From NCBI GenBank assembly GCA_013360685.1, contig JABWBD010000017.1, positions 1 through 39,717 of the forward strand: DNA of 39,717 nucleotides, written 5' to 3'. The translations under genes and the position numbers were made by a program. Source of the stretch: Pirellulales bacterium (GTDB taxonomy: Bacteria; Planctomycetota; Planctomycetia; Pirellulales; Thermoguttaceae). The notes under the pieces are model-generated. The model saw only the letters and a program-made list of their open reading frames with translations, made no database searches and was not told where the DNA came from. Of the stretch, positions 1 through 6,238 are shown in pieces; within the stretch, counting starts at the first letter, position 1, and every line of letters begins with the position of its first letter.

Positions 1-1
1 A

Positions 2-838
2 ATCACCCGGCTCAGCCTGGGCGTGGAAAATTTCGACGACGGGATCCTCAAGAGCAACGGCCGGGCCCACTTGTCCCAAGAGATCTACCGGTCCTACGAG
101 TACGCCCGTTCGAGCGGGTTTCACCAGATCAACATCGATCTGATCGCCGGCATGCTCAATGAGACCGACGCGAACTGGCACGACTGCGTGCAGAAGACGG
201 TCGCGTTGGCGCCGGACTGCGTAACCGTCTACCAGATGGAGATCCCCTTCAACACGACAATCTATCGCGAGATGCACGAGCGGGGCGAGATCGTCGCCCC
301 GGTGGCGGATTGGCCGACGAAGCGTGCCTGGGTCGCCGAGGCATTCGACAAGCTGGAAGCCGCCGGCTACACCGTGGCCGACGCGTATTCCGCCGTCCGC
401 GATCCCGAAGCATACCGCTTCCGCTACCGCGAATACCTCTGGACCGGCGCCGACATGGTTTCCCTGGGCGTTTCGTCCTTCGGGCACTTCCGGGGCGTGC
501 ACTATCAGAATGAGAAGGATTTCGATCCTTACATGGACCGCGTCGCCCGGGGCGATCTGCCGATCCACCGCGCTCTGGCAATGACGGAAGAGGAGAAGCT
601 CATTCGCGAGTTGATCCTGCAACTGAAATTCGGAAAGCTGGACCGGGCGTATTTTCAGCGCAAGTTCGGCGTCGATCTCTACGACCGGTTTGCCGAGCCG
701 CTTGGACGCCTCCGGGATGAGGGGCATCTGGCGATCGACGACCAGCGGGTCTCCGTCCGCCGCGCCAGTCTGCTGGGGATCGATGAATTGCTCCACGACT
801 TCTTCCTGCCGCAGCACCGGACCGCCCGCTACACGTGA
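2..838 (+). CDS. HemN-like radical SAM protein, C-terminal part (5' end outside window)
   Basis: The frame is open from base 2 and ends in TGA at 836-838; the start and the CxxxCxxC cluster-binding segment lie upstream of the window. The visible 278 residues match the second half of oxygen-independent coproporphyrinogen III oxidase-like (HemN/HemW) proteins. RLSLGVENFDDGIL is the usual strand-6 motif, NIDLIAGMLNET is the family's NIDL.YGLPGQT region, and a winged-helix-like HemN_C tail follows (Y.RKFG.DLYDRF, then DEGHL). Known members either oxidise coproporphyrinogen III, insert haem or act as radical methylases. Here the gene is followed after 10 nt by a chorismate-lyase-like gene and a halogenase-like gene, so a role in a biosynthetic module is as likely as haem synthesis. 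Family confidence is high; the exact reaction is unknown. Confidence 0.85.
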   Translation: MTRLSLGVENFDDGILKSNGRAHLSQEIYRSYEYARSSGFHQINIDLIAGMLNETDANWHDCVQKTVALAPDCVTVYQMEIPFNTTIYREMHERGEIVAPVADWPTKRAWVAEAFDKLEAAGYTVADAYSAVRDPEAYRFRYREYLWTGADMVSLGVSSFGHFRGVHYQNEKDFDPYMDRVARGDLPIHRALAMTEEEKLIRELILQLKFGKLDRAYFQRKFGVDLYDRFAEPLGRLRDEGHLAIDDQRVSVRRASLLGIDELLHDFFLPQHRTARYT

Positions 839-848
839 GGCCGAAAGC

Positions 849-1421
849 ATGCCCCCCATTGAACTGACCGCGATCGCTCCGGTGAAGTCCTGCGAGAAGG
901 TCTCGCGGCTGGTGAACCAGCTTTGGCAATCGGTCTCCGCCGAGCCGGTCCTTGCCGCGGAGGTGATTGACCCCGGCGACATCCCCGAGCCCTATCGCAC
1001 GCTGTTGGTCCACGCCAGCGACATGACGTCCACGCTGACGGACTACCACGGCGAGCCGATCAAGCTGGACGTGGTCGAGCGGGTCGTCGGATCGGGTTGG
1101 CTGGCGCGGTGCAGCATTCTGGAGGTCGCCCGCACCGGCAGGCCCGTCGAGTTCGGCGTAATCCGGATCGACTTGTCCTTGCTCCACGAACCGGTCCGCA
1201 GGCAGGTGCTCGAGGGCCGGGTGCCCCTGGGCGGTCTGCTCAACGAGTGCGGCATCGGCTACCGGAGCTGTCCGGGCGGCTTCCTGCGGGTCAAGTCGAA
1301 CGGCACGATGAACCAGGCGTTTCATCTTCCCCGGCCTACCTGGCTGTATGGCCGCTGCAATTGCCTCTCCGACCTGGCAGGGCGGACCATTGCCGAGGTC
1401 GTGGAGATCCTGCCGCCGTGA
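849..1421 (+). CDS. Chorismate-lyase-like (UbiC/DUF98 fold) protein
   Basis: A 190-residue protein starting at ATG 849, 10 nt after the radical SAM gene, with a GTGAGG stretch just upstream. It resembles the chorismate pyruvate-lyase superfamily. There is an N-terminal LLVHASDMTSTL segment, a central RCSILEV..TGRPVEFGVIRIDL strand pair, a PLGGLL motif matching PLGR.L of UbiC, and a C-terminal GRTIAEVVEILPP where UbiC carries its product-binding glutamate. Chorismate lyase makes 4-hydroxybenzoate and pyruvate from chorismate. If active, it would supply the aromatic acid used by the ligase at 4029. Similarity is at motif level only, and several family members of this length have unknown function. 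No signal peptide or membrane helix is visible. Confidence 0.6.
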   Translation: MPPIELTAIAPVKSCEKVSRLVNQLWQSVSAEPVLAAEVIDPGDIPEPYRTLLVHASDMTSTLTDYHGEPIKLDVVERVVGSGWLARCSILEVARTGRPVEFGVIRIDLSLLHEPVRRQVLEGRVPLGGLLNECGIGYRSCPGGFLRVKSNGTMNQAFHLPRPTWLYGRCNCLSDLAGRTIAEVVEILPP

Positions 1422-1424
1422 AGC

Positions 1425-1452
1425 AAATGACAAATGACGAATGACGAACGAC
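1425..1452 (+). repeat. Short tandem repeat of an AATGACG-type unit
   Basis: The 19-nt gap after the chorismate-lyase-like gene and the first codons of the next frame consist of three to four imperfect copies of a 7-8 nt unit (AAATGAC, AAATGACG, AATGACG, AACGAC). The unit brings several ATG and TGA triplets and so makes the start of the next gene ambiguous. It looks like a slippage-prone simple repeat, not a protein-coding N-terminus. Confidence 0.6.
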
Positions 1453-2784
1453 AGAGGGAGTAAAACGCTCGTGAAGGCACGTGATGACTTTGACGTGGTG
1501 ATCGTAGGCGGCGGGCCGGCCGGTTCCACCGCGGCGTCGGTGTTGGCGCAGCATGGCCGCAGGGTGCTCGTTCTCGAAAAGGAAGAGTTTCCCCGCTACC
1601 ATATCGGCGAATCGCTGCTGCCGTTCTGCTACTTTCCGCTCCAGCGGATCGGGCTGGTGGAGCGAATGAAGGCCTCGCATTTCCCCAAGAAATACGCGGT
1701 GCAGTTCGTCTCGCGCGACGGCAAGCGATCGACGCCCTTCTATTTCTTCCGCCACATGGACCACGAGGCCGCGCAGACCTGGCAGGTGCTGCGAAGCGAG
1801 TTCGACGCGATGCTGCTGGACAATTCTCGCCGCCTCGGCGCCGATGTGAGGACCAGCGTGGAGGCGACCGATTTCTTGCGAGAGGACGGCCGCGTGGTCG
1901 GAGTGACCGCCGTCACCCCCGACGGCGGGAAGCTGGAGGTCCGCGCGCCGGCGACGATCGACGCCAGCGGGCGAGGCGCCCTGGCCGTAAAACGCAACGG
2001 TTGGCGCAAGTCGGACCCCTATCTGAACAAGGTGGCCCTCTGGACCTATTTCCGCGGCGCGATGCGGGATCCCGGCATGGATGAGGGAAACACGACGGTC
2101 GCCTACGTGCCCGAGAAGGGCTGGTTCTGGTACATCCCCCTTCCCGACGACGTGGTGAGCGTCGGCATCGTGGCGGAACGCGACTATCTGTTCAACGGGA
2201 CCAACGATCTGGCGGCCATCTACTGGCGCGAGGTGAAAAAAAACGTTTGGATCGAGGACCACTTGAAGCCGGGCAAGCAGATCGAAGAATTTCGCGTCAC
2301 GAAGGAATACTCCTATCGGTCGGAATACTGTGCCGAGAACGGCCTGGTGCTCGTGGGCGATGCCTTCGCCTTTCTCGATCCGGTCTTCTCCTCCGGGGTC
2401 TACCTGGCCCTGCGCGGGGGCGAACTGGTCGGCGACGCCGTGCACCAGGCGCTGGCCGAGGGCGACGTCTCGGCCGAAGGCTTTGCGGCCTACTCCCAGC
2501 GGCTCTGCTATGAGATCGAGTCGATGCGCAAGCTGGTCTACGCCTTCTACGACCACTCGTTCAGCTTCGGCCGCCTCGTCCGCGAGTATCCGGACCTGTG
2601 CGGCGACGTGACCGATTGCCTGATCGGCAACCTCAACAAGGACTTCCAGCGGCTGTTCGACGCCGTTGCCCAGCAGGCCGCCGTCCCCGGACCGCTCCCT
2701 CACGGCCGCCCCCTGGCCGCAAAACGCAGTACATTCCGTTCCTCCGACGTGGCAGATACAATCCAGTTGACACGGACGCAGTAG
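1441..2784 (+). CDS. Flavin-dependent halogenase-like FAD monooxygenase
   Basis: A 447-residue flavoprotein of the tryptophan-halogenase/geranylgeranyl-reductase superfamily. The FAD-binding motif GGGPAG is at residues 23-28, followed by a YHIGESLLP segment typical of carrier-acting halogenases. WFWYIP at 228-233 fits the WxWxIP signature, and FLDPVFSSG at 311-319 fits the third halogenase motif beside the GDAFAF FAD contact. Such enzymes form HOX from FADH2, O2 and halide and halogenate phenols or pyrroles, often when carrier-bound. No flavin reductase is visible. The true start may be GTG 1471, which has a GAGGGAG 10 nt upstream, because ATG 1441 lies inside a tandem repeat; this would remove 10 residues. 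Neighbours suggest an aromatic acid substrate. A reductase or hydroxylase role cannot be excluded. Confidence 0.75.
   Translation: MTNDRGSKTLVKARDDFDVVIVGGGPAGSTAASVLAQHGRRVLVLEKEEFPRYHIGESLLPFCYFPLQRIGLVERMKASHFPKKYAVQFVSRDGKRSTPFYFFRHMDHEAAQTWQVLRSEFDAMLLDNSRRLGADVRTSVEATDFLREDGRVVGVTAVTPDGGKLEVRAPATIDASGRGALAVKRNGWRKSDPYLNKVALWTYFRGAMRDPGMDEGNTTVAYVPEKGWFWYIPLPDDVVSVGIVAERDYLFNGTNDLAAIYWREVKKNVWIEDHLKPGKQIEEFRVTKEYSYRSEYCAENGLVLVGDAFAFLDPVFSSGVYLALRGGELVGDAVHQALAEGDVSAEGFAAYSQRLCYEIESMRKLVYAFYDHSFSFGRLVREYPDLCGDVTDCLIGNLNKDFQRLFDAVAQQAAVPGPLPHGRPLAAKRSTFRSSDVADTIQLTRTQ
1453..1460 (+). promoter_or_regulatory. Shine-Dalgarno-like site supporting GTG 1471 as start
   Basis: AGAGGGAG ends 10 nt before GTG 1471. 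It is the only purine-rich ribosome-binding candidate near the start of the halogenase-like gene. ATG 1441 has only the repeat unit upstream. This favours GTG 1471 but does not prove it. Confidence 0.45.
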
Positions 2785-2888
2785 CGTCCTTTCCTCGCAT
2801 GCGCACGTTCCGGAGTTACGGAGTGTTGGAATACTGCAGTAATGGCATGAATCGTATCGAAACTCCTTCGCTCGCCATCATTCCATCG

Positions 2889-2930
2889 CCCCATCCCCGC
2901 GTCTCCCCATCCCCGCGTCCCCGCGTCTCC
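2889..2930 (+). repeat. Pyrimidine-rich direct repeat CCCCATCCCCGCGTCT
   Basis: Three tandem, shrinking copies of a C-rich unit (16, 14 and 12 nt) fill the middle of the 184-nt gap between the halogenase-like and thioesterase genes. The strand asymmetry (almost pure pyrimidine) is notable. There is no hairpin and no coding potential. The gap separates two otherwise tightly packed parts of the module, so an independent promoter for the thioesterase gene is possible, but none is recognisable. Confidence 0.6.
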
Positions 2931-2968
2931 TCACCCACTTCCCACCAAGCCGCGTCACGGAGCAACCC

Positions 2969-3460
2969 ATGGCCTGCGAGTTTCGCTGGCAACACCGCGT
3001 CGAATTCGCCGAGACCGACATGGCCGGCATCGTCCATTTCTCCAATTACTTCCGGTATATGGAGATGGCCGAGCATGCGTTCCTGCGGTCTCTGGGGCTC
3101 TCGGTCCATGCGGACAACGGCGGCAGGGCCGTGTCGTGGCCGCGGGTCCGCGCGGAGTGTTCCTTCCAGTCGCCGCTGACCTTTGAAGACGTGGTGGAAG
3201 TCCGCCTCCTGGTCCGCGAGAAGACCAGCCGCACGATCACCTATGAGTTTCAATTGGCCAAAGACGGCGGCGGACCGGTCGCCCGCGGCTCGACCACCGT
3301 GGTGTGCGTTTCGATCGAACCCCAGAGCAAGCGGATGAAGGCCCTTCCGATCCCGTCCTGGATCGACGAGAAGATCGAAGTCGCGCCGGATGCGCTGTTC
3401 GCCTCCCGACAAGAATCGGCCGCCGGCAGCGGCCCGTCTCGGAACAACCAGTCTGCGTGA
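2969..3460 (+). CDS. Hotdog-fold acyl-CoA thioesterase (4-hydroxybenzoyl-CoA thioesterase/YbgC type)
   Basis: A 163-residue single-domain hotdog protein. The family signature ETDMAGIVHFSNYFRYME at residues 15-32 carries the catalytic Asp17, as in 4-hydroxybenzoyl-CoA thioesterase and YbgC. SPLTFEDVVEV near residue 70 is the second conserved strand. These enzymes hydrolyse acyl- or aroyl-CoA, or acyl-carrier, thioesters in the cytoplasm. ATG 2969 is preceded by CGGAG at an acceptable distance. The gene is followed after 2 nt by the transporter gene, so the two are probably co-transcribed. Next to a PaaK-like ligase and a chorismate-lyase-like protein, a 4-hydroxybenzoyl thioester is an obvious candidate substrate, but this is inference. 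The last 20 residues are low-complexity and probably disordered. Confidence 0.85.
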   Translation: MACEFRWQHRVEFAETDMAGIVHFSNYFRYMEMAEHAFLRSLGLSVHADNGGRAVSWPRVRAECSFQSPLTFEDVVEVRLLVREKTSRTITYEFQLAKDGGGPVARGSTTVVCVSIEPQSKRMKALPIPSWIDEKIEVAPDALFASRQESAAGSGPSRNNQSA

Positions 3461-3462
3461 AT

Positions 3463-4041
3463 ATGTCCTCCCAGCCCAAACGAGATCGTATGAACTGGCT
3501 CGCATTCGCCTTGATGACCGTTGCCGCCTGGGGCGTGTACGGCGTCTTTCTCCATACCGGCCAGACGCTCATGCGGGACCCGGCGGACGGCCGCTACAAG
3601 GCATTCTTGTTCGTCGGCATTGCCTACTTCCTGACGGCGGTCGTCGCGCCCTTGGTCGTACTGTGGCTTCGCGGCGCGACGTGGAGCTTTTCCGCCCCGG
3701 GGATGAGTTGGTCGCTCCTGGCGGGCATCGTCGGGGCCGTCGGTGCGTTCTGCGTGCTCTTGGCCTTCGGCGCGGGCGGCCAGCCGAGCGTGGTCATGGC
3801 GATCGTCTTTGCCGGGGCGCCGATCGTCAACGCCGCGGTTGCCTTGGCGATGCATCCGCCGGCCGGCGGATGGTCGGGACTGCGGTGGCCGTTCCTGGCC
3901 GGGATCTTGCTGGCGGCCGTCGGTGGGTGCCTGGTGACGCTCTACAAGCCTGCACCCGCCCGGCCGCCCCAAGCCCCCACGGCGCAACCCATCCCCGCCC
4001 CAGACCACGTCGTCGGCTCGGAGAAGTCATGGCAGCCTTAG
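3463..4041 (+). CDS. Small DMT/EamA-like membrane transporter
   Basis: A 192-residue protein with five predicted membrane helices: residues about 11-32, 43-65, 78-102, 104-125 and 132-152. The first begins WLAFALMTVAAWGVYGVF and the last ends near AVGGCLVTLYKP. Size and helix pattern fit a half-length drug/metabolite transporter (EamA-like); such proteins often work as dimers. A proline-rich cytoplasmic tail follows. ATG 3463 comes 2 nt after the thioesterase stop; ATG 3490, immediately before the first helix, is an alternative that would give 183 residues. The 3' end overlaps the ligase gene by 13 nt, which implies translational coupling. Export of the module's product is a reasonable guess. 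Substrate is unknown. Confidence 0.7.
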   Translation: MSSQPKRDRMNWLAFALMTVAAWGVYGVFLHTGQTLMRDPADGRYKAFLFVGIAYFLTAVVAPLVVLWLRGATWSFSAPGMSWSLLAGIVGAVGAFCVLLAFGAGGQPSVVMAIVFAGAPIVNAAVALAMHPPAGGWSGLRWPFLAGILLAAVGGCLVTLYKPAPARPPQAPTAQPIPAPDHVVGSEKSWQP

Positions 4042-5327
4042 CTCAGCGATGCTTCCAGACCCGCGACGCCATCGCCCGTCACCAGTTGCTCGCCCTTCGG
4101 CGGCTCCTGGGAGAGCTGGTCCCAGGCAATCGCTTTTACACGCCGATCCTGCGGAAAGCGGGGCTCGACGGGAATCTGGGCAGCCTGGAAGAGTTCTTCG
4201 AAAGGATGCCGCTGACCGAGAAGGCGGCCGTGGTGGAAGACCACCATCGCAACCCGCCTTACGGCACGAACCTGACCTATCCTCTCTCCCGGTACTCCCG
4301 CTACAACCAGACCAGCGCCACCAGCGGCGCCCCGCTGCGATGGCTCGACACGCGCGAAAGCTGGCAATGGATGCTGGAGAACTGGAAGCAAGTGCTCCGC
4401 GCCGCCGGCGTTGAACCTTCGGACTGCCTCTACTTCGCGTTCTCTTTTGGGCCGTTTCTCGGCTTCTGGACGGCGATGGAGGCCGCGGCCCAGTTGGAGT
4501 GTCTGTGCATCCCGGGCGGCGGAGTGAGCAGCTTGGGCCGGCTGGAGGCCATCGAGGCCAACCGGGCCACGGTTTTGTTTTGCACGCCGACCTACGCCCT
4601 CCGCCTGGCGGAAGTCGCCGCGGCGGAACACGTCGACCTTGCCCGTCTGGCGATCCGCAGGATCATTGTGGCGGGCGAGCCCGGCGGCAGTGTGCCCGCG
4701 GTGCGCGAGGCGATCGAAAGCCGCTGGTGCGGAGCCCGCGTGTTCGACCATCACGGCATGACGGAAGTCGGACCCGTCAGTTATCAATGCCCGGAGCGGC
4801 CGGGAACGCTCATGGTGATCGAGTCGTCGTACGTGGCCGAGATCCTCGACCCGGCAACCGGCCGCCCGGTCGCTCCCGGCGAGACGGGCGAACTTGTGCT
4901 GACCACGCTGGGCCGTTTGGGCTCGCCCCTGATCCGCTACCGCACGGGCGACCTGGTTTGTGAGGACCGGGAAATCGCCAATCGCTATGGCCGGCACGAG
5001 TTGGCCCTCAAGGGAGGAATCCTGGGCCGTTTGGACGACATGGTGCTGATTCGCGGCATGAACGTATATCCCGGCGCGATCGAGGAGGTGGTCCGCTCCT
5101 TTCCGGAGGTGTCCGAATACCGTTGCGAAGTCCGCCGCGAAGGCGCCATGGCGGAGCTCCGCATCCAGGTCGAGCCGGCGCCCCTCTGCAAGGACGGCGA
5201 TGGCCTCGCACGCCGGATCGAAGCTCGCCTGCGGTCCCAGTCCAACTTGCGGGTGCCGGTGGTCGTCTGTCCGCCGGGAACGCTGCCGAGGTTCGAGATG
5301 AAGGCCCGCCGCTGGGTCCGCGTCTAA
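4029..5327 (+). CDS. PaaK-like AMP-forming aryl/acyl ligase
   Basis: A 432-residue member of the adenylate-forming family closest to phenylacetate-CoA ligase (PaaK). Visible motifs are a P-loop-like TSATSGAP near residue 98, HHGMTEVGP near 240 (the A5-type motif), the YRTGDL core motif near 305, the hinge RGMNVYPGAIEE near 343, and a C-terminal PRFEMKARR whose lysine matches the catalytic A10 lysine. The enzyme would activate a carboxylic acid as acyl-AMP and transfer it to CoA or a carrier. ATG 4029 has GGAGAAG just upstream, and the gene overlaps the transporter by 13 nt. It is the last gene of the module; a REP-like hairpin lies 33 nt after its stop. 4-Hydroxybenzoate is a candidate substrate by context only. 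Confidence 0.85.
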   Translation: MAALAQRCFQTRDAIARHQLLALRRLLGELVPGNRFYTPILRKAGLDGNLGSLEEFFERMPLTEKAAVVEDHHRNPPYGTNLTYPLSRYSRYNQTSATSGAPLRWLDTRESWQWMLENWKQVLRAAGVEPSDCLYFAFSFGPFLGFWTAMEAAAQLECLCIPGGGVSSLGRLEAIEANRATVLFCTPTYALRLAEVAAAEHVDLARLAIRRIIVAGEPGGSVPAVREAIESRWCGARVFDHHGMTEVGPVSYQCPERPGTLMVIESSYVAEILDPATGRPVAPGETGELVLTTLGRLGSPLIRYRTGDLVCEDREIANRYGRHELALKGGILGRLDDMVLIRGMNVYPGAIEEVVRSFPEVSEYRCEVRREGAMAELRIQVEPAPLCKDGDGLARRIEARLRSQSNLRVPVVVCPPGTLPRFEMKARRWVRV

Positions 5328-5359
5328 GGACTCCTCGGCTCTTCCGTTCTTAGGTGTAG

Positions 5360-5410
5360 GACGGCCTTCCCAGGCCGTCTTCTTCCTGCGATCTCGACGG
5401 CCTGGGAGGG
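5360..5410. repeat. REP-like inverted repeat, possible terminator
   Basis: GACGGCCT-TCCC-AGGCCGTC (5360-5379) is a perfect 8-bp stem and is followed by TTCTTCCT. A further arm at 5396-5410 pairs with 5365-5379 at 14 of 15 positions, so two alternative hairpins can form. It sits just after the ligase gene and next to transposase debris. It may be a REP element (compatible with the REP-associated transposase fragment nearby), and transcribed as RNA it could terminate the upstream module. Confidence 0.6.
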
Positions 5411-5411
5411 C

Positions 5412-5858
5412 TTAAGTCTTACCACATTTTCGCTTGGCAGCAGTATAGCCGTCGACCATGGCCTGGAGCTTGGTCCAGCCACGCCAGAGGACAAGCCACC
5501 CGGGGCGGTGGTCGCTCTTGCGGTTTTGATGGCCGCCGAGACTTGCCAACGCATAGAAAGAGTCATGGACAGTCAGCTCTTTCCGGATTTCCCGGTAACG
5601 CCAAAGACTCATCTCCACGTAATCGGGTGCCGGGATCGTCGTCGCCCGTCGCGTTTTGGCGTCAGAGCGGCGGCTGGCGTCTCGCAGGTTCAGTAGCGTC
5701 ACCGCCACCACGTACAACAACGCAATTGCCGGTTCCAATCGGGCCGTGGTCGTGAACTGCATGTCTTCAACTTAATAACCCGTCTTCTGCGCTTTGTGGT
5801 ATTCCTCTACAATCCAACGCCGCTCGTACCACGCGGCTACCCGTCATGCATCCTCGAA
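5412..5858 (-). pseudogene. IS4-family transposase remnant, C-terminal part
   Basis: Read on the minus strand, this holds the end of an IS4-family DDE transposase. The segment WYERRWIVEEYHKAQKTG (about 5784-5838) fits the family's Y-x2-R-x3-E-x6-K signature exactly and carries the third catalytic residue. It is followed by VEDMQFTTTARLEPAIALL and ends with the GGHQNRKSDHRPGWLVLWRG region. Two in-frame stops break it: TAA at 5772-5774 between the YREK segment and VEDMQF, and TGA at 5844-5846 where the sense reading suggests a tryptophan. The DDE aspartates and the whole N-terminal half are missing. The element cannot move itself. Terminal inverted repeats were not found. Confidence 0.8.
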
Positions 5859-5877
5859 TGAGAAAAGGGGATACGTC

Positions 5878-5952
5878 CGTCCGACGATCGTTTCCAGGAT
5901 TCAATACGTGGAATACCATCCTGCCCGGTGCTATTCGTGCTGCTCTTGGCAT
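5878..5952 (-). pseudogene. REP-associated tyrosine transposase (RAYT), N-terminal fragment
   Basis: Twenty-five codons from ATG 5952 (minus strand) read MPRAARIAPGRMVFHVLN followed by PGNDRRT. This is the standard N-terminus of Y1-type REP-associated transposases of planctomycetes (MPR.AR.APGGMVFHVLNRG). After the RRT the similarity stops within 20 nt of the IS4 remnant, so the two relics are joined almost directly. The HUH motif and catalytic tyrosine are absent. It is a dead fragment, recognised from the N-terminal motif only. Confidence 0.6.
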
Positions 5953-6238
5953 GCCAACCAGCTTATCATCCCGACACCCCAATGTCACTAATTGGACGTA
6001 TCCCCTGTGGAGATGGGGCAGGGCGGTCAGCATGTTCTGGGCGAAATGGCGGCCGCTCGTCCGGCGCCGTCTCCAGGAGGACGATGTGCGTCGCGCCCCA
6101 GAGCGATGTTGCTTCGATGGGGCTGTTGTGCGAGAACTTGCTGCCGATCAACTGCGCCCCGTGGCCGGCCGGGAAAGATTTGCGGAGCGGGAGCCGTCGT
6201 TGTATGTTAAACAAAAACCACGCATCGGGAGGGCGAAC
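5953..6238. other. Unassigned spacer upstream of the Gfo/Idh/MocA gene
   Basis: I recognise no gene here. A minus-strand reading is open over part of it, but it runs on antisense into the oxidoreductase gene and matches no family I know. A GGGAGGGCG Shine-Dalgarno stretch at 6228-6236 belongs to the next gene. The promoter of the carbohydrate region probably lies in this spacer, but no clear -35/-10 pair stands out. Confidence 0.5.

Noticed and set aside
1336..2703. 455-codon minus-strand frame over the halogenase-like gene
   Set aside because: It is antisense to a protein with three halogenase motifs and shows only the Gly/Arg/Val bias of a shadow frame.
5360..5410. Classical rho-independent terminator
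   Set aside because: The stem is good but is followed by TTCTTCC and not a U-run, and a third arm makes alternative pairings. It is therefore annotated as a REP-like repeat with only possible terminator function.
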